From Emiliania huxleyi CCMP1516 (lineage: Eukaryota; Haptophyta; Isochrysidales; Noelaerhabdaceae), in assembly GCF_000372725.1 (NCBI RefSeq), contig NW_005200690.1, positions 743,720 to 807,719 on the forward strand: a stretch of 64,000 nt of DNA, written 5' to 3'. Of this stretch, positions 55,161 through 64,000 are shown piece by piece. The position numbers and the translations under genes are program-made. The notes beneath the pieces were generated by a model. The model saw only the letters and a list, made by a program, of their open reading frames with translations. It had not been told where the DNA came from and ran no database searches. How positions within the stretch are numbered: position 1 is the first letter of the stretch; the number at the start of each line of letters is the position of its first letter.

Positions 55161-58129
55161 CTAGTGAGGCTCCCCCGGCCAAACGCCGAACGCCTCTGCT
55201 GTGTGCACCAGCGCAGCGGCCCTGCAGCGCTGCGTGGCGTCGAGGATGCTCGCCGGCCAGCCCAGCTCGCCTAGCTGGTCGTCCGCCGCAGCAAGGCCGA
55301 GCGCGGTGAACGCGGCGCCGCTCGGCAGCACCGGGGCGCCGCAAAAGAGCGCGCAATACATCTCGGCAATCGAGCGCTGCTGGCCAGCAAAGACGAGCAG
55401 CGCGCCGTCGTCCGCCAGCCGGCGCTCAATCTCGGCGCGGCCGCCGCCCGCGGGTTGCGCGTCGGCGGCCGCGCGCCGCAGCTCGCGCCGCAGCTCTGCG
55501 CGCAGAGCATCGTCCGAAGGCGACGGCGTCACGCCCGCGCTCGCCTGCAACAGCGTGTCGTGCACATGTTGTCACAGACAGGATAGCCTCTCACCCTCAC
55601 GGCCTCTACGGCGCGCCTTTTGATCGCGCGCCGCCGCAGGGTCGAGCGGCCTACAGCCGACGCGCCGCGCCCTGCGCCTCTCGTCCAACGCCCTCCCCAG
55701 CCGGCGACGAGTGGGACGCGGCAGGGGGGGCCAAGAGGTGAAGATGCGTACAGTAGGTGTGAAGAGGCGTACAGTAGGTGTGAAGCGGCGTAGGCGTGAA
55801 GCGGCGTAGGCGTGAAGCGGCGTAGGTGTGAAGCGGCGTAGTGAGTGGGGGCGCGTAGGCGTGAAGCGGCGTAGGTGTGAAGCGGCGTAGTGAGTGGGGG
55901 CGCGTAGGCGTGAAGCGGCGTAGGCGTGAAGCGGCGTAGTGAGTGGGGGCGCGTAGGCGTGAAGCGGCGTAGGTGTGAAGCGGCGTAGTGAGTGGGGGCG
56001 CGTAGGCGTGAAGCGGCGTAGGTGTGAAGCGGCGTAGTGAGTGGGGGCGCGTAGGCGTGAAGCGGCGTAGGTGTGAAGCGGCGTAGTGAGTGGGGGCGCG
56101 TAGGCGTGCATAGGCCAGCGGCGAGTATGAGGCGGCGCACTTGTCGTAAAAGTAGAGCCAATTGGAAGAGAAACCGCTGCGCGGCGCGAAGCGCGTCGTC
56201 GGCACCGCATTGCGCAGGTAAAAGTACAGCGCCATGTCGGCGTATGTCGAGCGGAGGAGCCCGTCGCTCGCGCGCGCGAAGAAGGGGCGGAGAGCGTCGA
56301 GCCGCACCTGTGCAGGGCAGGAGGGCGTGAACGACCCCTGCACACATAACACCGCGGGACCGACGCTGCGAGCCGCACGGCAAAGTTCCAGTACTCCTCC
56401 CACGAGCCGCCGTGACCAGCGGCCGCCTCCTAGCGTGGCGTGCGTGCTGGTCAGAGTTGGCGTTTGCGTCAGAGGCAGGGGCAAGGGCAGGGTGCGAGCC
56501 GCCTGGCGTGGCGTGCGCACGGCCCGTCCCGCCGCGACCAGAGCGTCCACCCCGGCGGCGGAGGCGACCCCCTCCTCCCGCCCGACCGGCCGGGCTATCC
56601 AGGCCGCAGAGACTGCCCTCGCAGCGGCGGGCGCCGCCGCGGCGCCGGCAAGGTAGGCCTCGAAGCGGCGCGGGTGGAGGATGTCGTCGTCGTCGGCAAA
56701 AGCGACCCACCAGCTGCAGCTTCCGCCCGGCGGCCGCATTGCGGCTGCAAGACCGCGGCGCAGCGCAGCGGCACCGGAGAGGGCGGCGGCCGCCTCCGTC
56801 TCCCCCTCCGCCTCCGCCTCTTCCTTCGCCGCCTCTTCCTCCGCCGCCTCCTCCCCGCCAGCAACGCCTCCGCCACCGTCGACGTTGAGCTCGAGCAGAG
56901 GAGCGCCGCCTACGCGCAGCAAGCCCCCGCTACGTGAGAAGAGGGCGAGACGCGGGAAGAGCGCACCCCTCGGGGCCCTCGGCGCCGTCGCTGCCGCCGC
57001 TCGCGTTCTCCTCCGGGAGGGGCTCCTCGCCGTCTTCCTCCGCCTCGCCCCGCCTCACGAGCCCCGCCACGTTCTCCTCCAGCACCAGCCCCTCCCCCTC
57101 CCCCTCCTCCCCCTCCTCCGCTCCCACGTTCTCCTCCAGCACCAGCCCCTCCCCCTCCCCCTCCTCCCCCTCCTCCGCTCCCACATTCTCCTCCAGCACC
57201 AGCCCCTCCCCCTCCCCCCCCTCCTCCGCTCCCACATTCTCCTCGAGCACCAACTCCTCCCCCTTCTCCCCCTCCCCCTCCTCCGCCACCGCCGCCGCCG
57301 CCTCGGCGCCGCCCCCGCTGCCGCCCGCCGGCATGTCCGCCGCCCGCACGTCGCCGCCTCTGCGCCTTCTCGCCGCCGCCTCCACCTCCCGCAGCAGTGC
57401 CGCGTAGTGCTCGAACTGCGTCCGCCGGCCAGGCTGCTCCACCGCCAGCAAATCGACGCCGCCCTCCTCGCCGCCAACCTCGCGGCATGCCGCCTGCGAC
57501 TCGGAGATGGCAGCGGCCACCGCGTCGCGCAGCGCACGCTCGGAGCTCCAGCCAAGCAGCACCAGCCCGCAGCCCCGCTGCGCCACCATCGACGCCAGAC
57601 TGCGCCGCAGCAGCGCCAGCCGCTGCTCGTTCCCGACGTGAGATGCGACCAGCAGCAGCAGCTTGTGGCCGGGCGAGTCGCCGGTTGGACCCGTAGCCGG
57701 CGGGAACGCTTGCTCGGCAGTCGGAGCCAGCGAGTGCACCGCCAGCATCGCATGCATGTGCATGCACTGCTGCGCAGCCGCAAAGCTCCATCCGCCCGCC
57801 CCGCGGCGCTGCTTGTCTCGCCCGGCGCGGTAGGCCTCTGCCCAGTAGCCGTCGGCTGCCATCGCCGCACTCACACCGTTTCCTCGTGGCAGAGGCATCA
57901 GCGGGATGGATATGTGCACCTCCAAGCCGCGAGCCTGCACGTCCTGCGGTTCTCGGGCCCGCGCGAGGCACTCCATAAAAATCGAACGGTCTGCTGCCGC
58001 CATCTGCGACGTCTGCTGGAGGAGATGCTCAAGCTTGGCGCCTGCGTCGGGCCGCGCGAGCAGAAGCCGCAACGAGGCCTCTAGCTCGCGCTGTTGCTTC
58101 GTCACGGTTCGCGCTGCTGCTGCCCGCAT
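55161..58129 (-). CDS. Glycosyltransferase-like protein (GT-A/GT2-type) with acidic repeat insert
   Basis: The ATG at 58129 opens MRAAAARTVTKQQRE. At about 57670-57560 KLLLLVASHVGNEQRLALLR and SLASMVAQRGCGLVLLGWSS resemble the first strand and helix of GT2 glycosyltransferases. A long acidic insert follows (four units of GEGEGLVLEENVGAEE, about 57050-57270). Then RLALFSRSGGLL and the metal-binding WVAFADDDDILHPRRFEAYL (a DxD-type motif). Further exons give FFARASDGLLRSTYADMALY, FSSNWLYFYDKCAASYSPLA and, after the intron 56109-55545, ASAGVTPSPSDDALRAELRR to the stop at 55161. GT2 enzymes transfer sugars to lipids, proteins or polysaccharides. There is no signal peptide, so a cytosolic role is possible. 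Internal exon joins between 56300 and 56900 are not fully resolved. Confidence 0.6.
55735..56108 (-). repeat. Minisatellite in an intron
   Basis: GAAGCGGCGTAGGTGTGAAG and GTAGTGAGTGGGGGCGCGTA units alternate over about 370 nt. It fills most of a 565-nt intron with a GC donor (CCTAT|GCACGCC). Translated in any frame it gives spurious His/Arg/Thr repeats. Confidence 0.85.
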
Positions 58130-58472
58130 AGCTCCGCGCGCGCGCGAAGACGGTCAGGCGCGTTTTCTTCTACTGGCAGTATTGGTCTGGTGTTTTGCTT
58201 TCGCCTAGGATTTCGCGACGCACTCCGAGGGCCGTAGCAAGAAGGATTGGAGCACTCTGTCAAGTGCACCCGGCTTGGTTGAGGTCCTCAGCGGCGAGAC
58301 GTATTCGACCCGCCGGAAGGCGGGTTTCATTACAGTCCCTCGAGCCTCGTGTCGCGCGTGTAAGTCCCGGTTGCCGTGCGCGCCAGCGCGCGTGGCCGCG
58401 TACCTTAGCTAAGATACGCGCGCACGGGCGTGGGTGGGAAAACGGGTCACTTTGCGGGGTTTGCCGTCACAG
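58130..58472. other. Intergenic stretch
   Basis: It is the shared upstream region between the minus glycosyltransferase-like gene and repeat R1 copy C. It contains AGCTAAGATACGCGCG and no convincing gene. Confidence 0.35.
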
Positions 58473-59018
58473 CTACTCGTCGCCCTGAATGGTTGCCCAG
58501 GTTACTCAGGACACGATCCCGGCGTGAACACACGACGAACTACCCTTCTCCGATGCACGCGCGCGCGGCACGCGCCACGGCGCGGCACGTGCCGCCGTCT
58601 TTGTTTGAAGTAAAAAGTCGAATCAGAGCGGTGTCGGCGTTGTCCTGAGTTTTCTCCCCCGGACCGCCCACAACCGGGACCGCTCCGGGACGCACGCCGG
58701 CGAAGCACCATCAAGCTGCTGTACGGCCGCGGCATCGCCTCCCCTGGCTTAGCTAGACTGAGAGATATTGTGCACAAGGTTGGCCTCTACAATATATACA
58801 CTGACACTTTACCTCCCAGAGCTCGTCCCGGTCCGGCGCGGTGTGGCGGCGTCACAAATCCGACCACAGAGCACCGGGACGCGGTCGGGCGATCTGAGGC
58901 CCAACTAGGCGTATGCATTGCCCATCCAGGGCTATCACCTGGACCCATCAACAGGCGCCTGCGGCGCCGTGGTCACGAGGTGTTGTTCACACCTGGGCAA
59001 GCATTCATGCAGCACATA
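58473..59018 (+). repeat. Repeat family R1, copy C, longest uninterrupted copy
   Basis: It begins with the 30-nt end CTACTCGTCGCCCTGAATGG... (58473-58502), whose exact inverse closes copy B. It includes the site where copy A carries the 134-nt insertion, so it shows the empty state. Near the right end, TGTTCACACCTGGGCAAGCA is a sub-terminal variant of the inverted end. It stops 46 nt before the ATG of the desaturase, on the same strand. No coding frame is convincing; it behaves like a non-autonomous inverted-repeat element. Confidence 0.85.
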
Positions 59019-59063
59019 CGCCGCGAAGCGCAAGTGAAAGAAGCGAAAGATTCTGCATCGCTA

Positions 59064-60731
59064 ATGGCGACGAGAGCTTCGCAGCAGGCCCTCTCGCGCG
59101 CCGGCACCGAGCTCTACCTCGACGACCTCGGTGGGAAGCTGTCGGCTGAGAAACTGTCGGCTGAGGATGCCTGGATCAGCAAGTGCGACCTCGACGCCTT
59201 CGCTGCGGACATCAAGGCGCTCGGCAAGACGCTCGCAGCGCAGCAGGGCGACGCGGACGTGAGGCACCTAAACAAGATTGTGTGCTGGCAGCGCGCCTGC
59301 ACGGCGCTCGGCGTGGCCACGATGGCGATGCCGCTCTGCCCGCTCCCGTTCAACCCGATTGCCGTCTGGTTCCTTTCACTGGGAGTGCTCACGCGCTGGA
59401 CGATCGTCGCGCACCACGTCTGCCACGGAGGCTTCGACAAGTGCGACACGGGCGGGCGCTACCATCGCTTCACCTTTGGCGTCGGCTCTGTGTACCGGCG
59501 GTGCAGCAGTCCCTCCTGAGCTCTTTCCAGGCCGCGGACGCAGTCACACCGCTGTGCTCGCACACTGCAGGTGCGTGGACTGGCTCGACTGGATGCTCGT
59601 GGAGGCGTGGAACGTCGAGCACAACCAGCTGCACCACTACTCCCTCGGCGAGGACTCCGACCCCGACCTTGTCGAGCGGAACCTCGACAACCTGCGCCAG
59701 ATGCCGGCCCTCCTCGCGCCAGTCAAGTACCTCGTCATCGCCTTCCTGACGGTGACTTGGAAGTGGTTCTACTACGCGCCAAACACCTTCAAGGTGCTCT
59801 CGCTCAACAGGATGCGCCGCGAGGCGGACCCGCGCCTCGAGAAGCTCTCGACGCAGCTGCAGGAGGACCCATGCGTGGTCGGAGACTGGCGCGCCACCCG
59901 CCCCCCGCCTCCTGCGGGCCCTTGGGAAGGGCCTCTCCTCCTCCTCCGCCGCCGCCTCCTCCTCCGGGCGCCTGGGAAGGGCCTCACGCGGCCCCCGTGC
60001 GTGGGACCAGGCACTTCCTCCTCGGCCCCTCCTCGCTCTTCTTCAGCAACGTCGAGTTCTTCGTGCGCGTGCTCGGCCCCTTCTTCACCACGCGCTTCCT
60101 CCTCCTGCCCGCTGCCGCCGCCGCCGCCGCCGCCGCCCTTGCCGCGGGCGGCGTGCTGCCCGGCGGTGCCGAGCCGCTCGCCGCCGCCCACGCCGCAGCG
60201 GCGGCCTCGCTGGTGAACCTGGTCCTCGCCGAGCTTTTGACAAACGCGCACGCCTTCCTCGTCGTCGCGACCAACCATTGCGGCGACGACCTCTACCGGT
60301 TCGAGCAGCACGCCGCGCCGCGCTCCCCCTCCTTCTACATGCGGCAGGTGACCTCGTCGGTCAACTTTGCGACCGGCGACGGCCGCGGCGGCCACGGACA
60401 CGCCGCGGACTGCGTCGACTTTCTGCACGGCTGGCTCAACTACCAGATCGAGCACCACCTCTGGCCCGACCTGTCGATGCTCTCGTACCAAAAGGCGAGG
60501 CCGTACCCCTCTCCCGCACCCCGCTGAGACGGAGGAGAGGCTGACCGAGCCCTGGCATTGCGCTGTCAGGCGGCGCCGCTCGTCCGCGACCTCTGCGCCA
60601 AGCACGGCGTGCCGTATGTGCAGGAGTCGGTCTGGCTTCGACTCGGAAAGACGATCTCCATCATCGCGGGGCGCACATCGATGCGCCGCTATCCGGCCGC
60701 ATTCAACCGGCCGCAGGACATGGTCGCGTGA
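59064..60731 (+). CDS. Membrane fatty-acid desaturase (three His boxes, QxxHH type)
   Basis: Four exons (59064-59500, 59571-59872, 59980-60494, 60570-60731) sum to 1416 nt, 471 residues. The His boxes are HHVCHGG (box 1), EHNQLHHYSLGED (box 2) and NYQIEHHLWPDLSMLS (box 3). The Q in box 3 is typical of front-end desaturases and their bacterial relatives. Hydrophobic segments surround them (ALGVATMAMPLCPLPFNPIA; YLVIAFLTVTWKWFYYAPN). No cytochrome b5 domain (HPGG) is present, unlike most front-end desaturases. The C-terminus is SVWLRLGKTISIIAGRTSM. It inserts a double bond into an acyl chain in ER or plastid membranes using a diiron centre. Intron 1 starts GT; introns 2 and 3 start GC. Repeat R1 copy C lies directly upstream. 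Confidence 0.88.
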
Positions 60732-61044
60732 GGGCGCGGCTCGCGAGGAGCGGTTGCAGCGCCTCTGTCCGCATGACGTCGAGTTGACCAGCACTATGTC
60801 TGTCTCAATCTGTTGGTTGCCTCATGTGCTGCCCCCACGCCAGACGCCCCCCCGCCTGCTCTAGCGCATCGCGGCCCACGCATTCCATGATCATCCTCGA
60901 CGTGGCTGTTTCGCGACTCGGGGGATGTACGGTGAATCGTTCTGAAAACGGGTACCAAAACGGAATTTCTTGTGTGGTGGTGGGGGCTGGCACACTCCCA
61001 ACACACGACACACCGCCCGCGCCAGCAGTCGGCGTCGCTCGAGC
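60732..61044. other. Intergenic stretch between convergent genes
   Basis: About 310 nt holding two 3' ends; it is AT-richer. No further feature. Confidence 0.35.
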
Positions 61045-63564
61045 TCACGCGTGCTCGGCGCCTTCCGCCGCCGCAGCCTCGATTTGCCTCGCCAAATCGG
61101 CCCGCCCCCTGCCCGCGGCGACCTCAGAGGCTGTCCGGCCGTCGTCGTCGCGCAAGGCCGTGTCGACCCCGCTCCGCAAGAGCAGCGACACTGCAAAGGC
61201 CTGGCCGTGGCCGGCGGCGGTGTGCAGCGCGGTGGCGTCGGAGGCGTTGGTGGCGTTGACCACCGCGCCGACAGAGAGGAGCCACTCCATCACTCGCACC
61301 TCCCCCTTGGCAGCGCACCAGTGCAGCGCGGTGTGCCCGATGCCGCGCGCTGTAGCGTGGACGACGTCGCTGCCCGCCGCAGCGAGGATGGACTCGAGCG
61401 CCGGTCGGTCGGCCCTCTTGGCCGCGTCGATCCAGCGAGCGGCCGCGTCTCCGCTCACGCCCGCCCGACACGCCGCGGGCGGCAAGCGCGGCGCAAGCCT
61501 GCCGCTGTCCGAGTCCGAGTCCGAGTCCTGCACGGGCCTCGCCGCGCGGGAAGCCTTGTCGCCTCCTCCCTTGCCGCCGCCACCCCGAGCGTCGCCCCCG
61601 CCCCTCTGCCCCGTGTCATCGGATACCCCGTGCTTGTCGCCGCCGCCGCCGCCCGCGCGGCCGTGCTCGCCCCCCTCTCCGCCGCGCAGCCGCGCGCTGA
61701 GCCGCTCGAGCCCTTGCAGGAGCGCCGCGTTCTGCGGCTCGACCTGCCACGAGCAAGCGACCGCCTCGTAGGCCCCAGCAAGCGTTCTCGGCACGATCTC
61801 GGCACGATCTCGGCACGATCTCGGCACGATCTCGGCAGTATCTCGGGCCCACCTCCAGGCCCGCCTCGTAGGCGCGCAGGGCGTCGGCATGGCTGCCGAG
61901 GAGCTCGAGCGCGGCGGCGCGGCGCGAATGCCCCTTAGGAGGCGACGGTGAGGTGAGGGGTGTCTGGCAGCTGGTGGCTGGAAGGCCTCGGGAGGGCCCG
62001 TGGGAGTGTCTCTACAAGGGGGTGTCTTGTAGGGTCTCTGGAAGAGGGTGTCTTGCTCCTCGGAAGGGGGCTCTCGTAGCGCCCGAGGGAGCCGCCGCGG
62101 GAGAGGGCCAGGGTCGGGGCGAGGGAGGGGCCTCGCCTTGGCCCACTGCGGCGCAAGCTCGACGCAGCGGTCGGCGTCGGCGAGCGCCTCGCTCGCGCGG
62201 CCGAGCGCCGCGAGGGCCGCGCTGCGGTTCGAGTGGAGCACGTGGCTGCGAGGCGCGGGGGCGGAGCGGTGTCGGAGGCTGGGCGAAAGTCGGTCCATCG
62301 GGGAGGAGCGGCCGCGGCGGGCAAGTGCGCGCTCGCTGCGGAATCTTGGCAGCCGCACGGGCGCGAGTCAGCCGTGGCGACGGTGCAAGCTGGCCGCGTG
62401 GCGCTCGCGCAAGGCACCACCTGCGCGCGTCGAGCCGCAGCGCGACGGAGAAGTGGTGCAGCGCGCCTGGTGAACAATGCGGACTACATTTCGTTAAGAG
62501 TCGGAGAAGCGTTGCAGGAGAAGTGGTGCAGCGCGCCGTCATAGTCGCGCGCGCCGAAGCGCTCGTTGCCGTTCGCCTGGGGGGGGGGGTGAGGGCGGGG
62601 GCGGGGGCGGCGACGGCAGCGGTCGTGACGAGTGCGGCAGGCGAGCGGAGCGGCGGAGTGGAGTGGGAGTGCAGTGGCCAGGAGAGAGAGAGAGAGAGAG
62701 GGAGAGAGAGAGAGAGAGAGAGAGAGTCAGCAAGGAGAAGAGAGGCACGAGGGGGAGAGAGAGAGGCGGCGGGGAGGAGAGAGGCAGCAGCGAGGGCCTC
62801 GCCTTGGCGCGCTCGGCCGCCGCCTTCATCCGTGCCGCAGCCTCGGCGTCGTCCGACGAGTCCGAGCCCGAGTCGCTCGCAAGAGGAGGTGGTGGTGGTG
62901 GTGGCGGCGGCGGCGGCGTGGCCTCGGGCGGCGGCGCGGCCGTCGGCGGTGGTGCGGCCGCCGGCACGCCCTCGCGTGCCATGAGCTCACGGACCAGTGC
63001 CTCCAGCTCGCTCTTCTCGGTGACGCCGGCGGTGGAGACGGCTCCCAGCCGGAGGGCCTCGCGCATCTCGCCCACCCTCCACCCGCCGGCCGTCGCGGCG
63101 AGCGCACTTAGCCGGGCGCAGAGCGCCGCGCGGCCGGCCTGGGCGGCGAGCACCGCGACTAGGCTGCGATGGCCTCGCTCTTGGGCCACGTCCCCGGGCG
63201 TGAAGCCCTCGTCGTCCTTGGCATCCACCTCGGCGCCAGCGGAGAGCAGCCGCTCGGCGGCGACGGCCTGCCCGTTTTGCGACGCCACGTGCAGCGCCGT
63301 CGAGCCGGCGTTGTTGCCGAGGTTCGGATCGGCGCCTCGCTCCAGCAGCCAGTCCAGTAGAAGCACGGAGCCCTTGGCGGCCGCCCAGTGCAAGGCGGTG
63401 TGACCGATGAAGCCGAGCGAACAGCCCTTGCCCCGGTAGGAGAGGACTTCGGGGTGCGCTGCCAGGATCGCCTGCATCGCCGGCTGGTCGCCGCGCCGCG
63501 CCGCCTCGAGCCAGTCCCGCCCGTGGGGCAGCATCGGCTCGTCGTTGGCGTTGGGCTGCGGCAT
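61045..63564 (-). CDS. Ankyrin-TPR-ankyrin protein, probable Hsp70/Hsp90 co-chaperone
   Basis: Six exons (63564-62803, 62576-62537, 62466-62421, 62245-62137, 61933-61853, 61764-61045) sum to 1758 nt, 585 residues. Residues about 10-135 are ankyrin repeats (GHTALHWAAAKGSVLLLDWL; STALHVASQNGQAVAAERLL). A Pro/Asp/Ser linker follows. Then comes a TPR block: AKANGNERFGARDYDGALHH, SHVLHSNRSAALAALGRASE, WAKGHSRRAAALELLGSHAD. The five carboxylate-clamp residues of HOP TPR1 (K, N, N, K, R) all seem present, so it should bind the EEVD tail of Hsp70 or Hsp90. A second acidic linker (DSDSDSDSGR) leads to more ankyrin repeats (GHTALHWCAAKGEVRVMEWL). The two ankyrin blocks are very similar, suggesting internal duplication. 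Three of five introns start GC; one (62536-62467) sits on a tandem exon duplication. Confidence 0.9.
61796..61844 (-). repeat. Five 11-nt tandem repeats (sense GAGATCGTGCC) filling an intron
   Basis: More than half of the 88-nt intron 61852-61765 consists of these units, starting seven bases after the GT donor. Each unit ends GCCGAG, so each carries a potential acceptor AG. Confidence 0.85.
62447..62537 (-). repeat. Tandem exon duplication with filler, acting as an intron
   Basis: A 21-nt segment (sense GGCGCGCTGCACCACTTCTC plus C) occurs at 62537-62517 and 62467-62447, period 70, with 49 nt of lower-GC filler between. GC of the first copy is the donor; the filler's final A plus the second copy's G gives CCAG|GCGCGC. 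Unspliced, the filler places an in-frame stop after FSCNASPTLNEM. Spliced, YDGALHHFSVALRLD is restored. Confidence 0.8.
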
Positions 63565-64000
63565 GTGTGTGTGTGTGATTCGCGCGAAGGCAAAGGCGGA
63601 AGGAAGAATTCAACCACCCGAAGTCTTGCAGCACACACGCGGAAGAAAGCACCGAGATGATCTGCATTCTTAATCAGGAACAGCGCTGAGCGATCGGCTA
63701 ACGCCCGACAATATTTAAATTCTCTCTCACAGCAGGAACAGCGCCGAACTGCCACCAAGCAAGCGTGTATTTCTTTTTGCTTGGCCGTACATCGATGAAA
63801 TTCTGCAAAAACCTGGCCGGCCCCTGCCCCTACCTACCTACCTACCTACCTACCTACCTACCCTACTTATGGGAAACTAAAAAGAAATCATTGGACGGGT
63901 TAAGGTGGGGTACTATACCAACTGAAGTGATGGTTGGTGGTACTCTCCTGCAACCACAGTCCTTCCTGTGACATGGCAGGCCACTCTCAGGCCCTACAAA
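63565..64000. other. Upstream region with (TACC)n microsatellite
   Basis: TACC is repeated about eight times at 63831-63863. A T/C-rich AATTCTCTCTCAC lies at 63718-63730. I see no gene. Confidence 0.5.

Noticed and set aside
55735-56108. A repetitive His/Arg/Thr protein in three frames
   Set aside because: Produced by translating an intronic minisatellite; the exon chain skips it.

Overview
This 64 kb window looks like nuclear DNA of a GC-rich eukaryotic alga. A haptophyte is my best guess, by inference from three things: very high GC with many short introns; a violaxanthin de-epoxidase-like protein with an N-terminus suited to a complex plastid; and a predominance of introns that begin with GC rather than GT. 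Genes lie on both strands, one every 2-4 kb. Most are split by introns of 30-560 nt, so real proteins appear only as fragments in single frames. I rebuilt exon chains by hand from conserved motifs and phase; for most genes with full exon chains the exon lengths sum to a multiple of three.

Layout, left to right. 1-2 kb: two minus-strand proteins without recognised function, the first running off the edge. 3.5-4.2 kb: a repeat copy, then a sterile-alpha-motif/methyltransferase fusion (4.3-6.1 kb). 6.7-8.0 kb: an acyl-protein-thioesterase-like hydrolase. 8.9-10.7 kb: Beclin-1/ATG6. 10.9-13.3 kb: threonine synthase. 14.2-14.8 kb: a FAR-17a/AIG1-like membrane protein. 15.4-16.7 kb: a second repeat copy and a membrane protein. 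17.4-20.5 kb: a long low-complexity coiled-coil protein. 23.1-25.4 kb: two divergent iron/2-oxoglutarate oxygenase-like genes with a dense motif cluster between them. 25.9-27.8 kb: violaxanthin de-epoxidase-like. 28.7-30.8 kb: an MFS transporter. 32.7-34.8 kb: a membrane-anchored coiled-coil protein. 35.4-38.4 kb: a membrane protein with a Tudor-like domain. 38.8-39.9 kb: a multicopy unclassified ORF, with a second partial copy at 35.0 kb. 40.1-42.0 kb: an MTHFSD-like protein. 42-46 kb: a repeat island with a broken tyrosine recombinase. 46-48.5 kb: a secreted protein and a methyltransferase. 49.7-54.4 kb: a WNK kinase, interrupted by a 100-N gap. 55.2-58.1 kb: a glycosyltransferase-like gene. 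58.5-60.7 kb: a third repeat copy and a fatty-acid desaturase. 61.0-63.6 kb: an ankyrin-TPR-ankyrin co-chaperone.

The genes do not form a pathway; this is ordinary scattered eukaryotic gene order. The unusual biology is in the introns and repeats. About two thirds of the introns I could place use GC donors. At least two introns sit exactly on tandem exon duplications, which suggests recent intron birth. Several introns carry sense-oriented 11-nt tandem repeats of two kinds, one near the donor and one just before the acceptor. A repeat family with 30-nt inverted ends sits directly upstream of three different genes, always in the same orientation.
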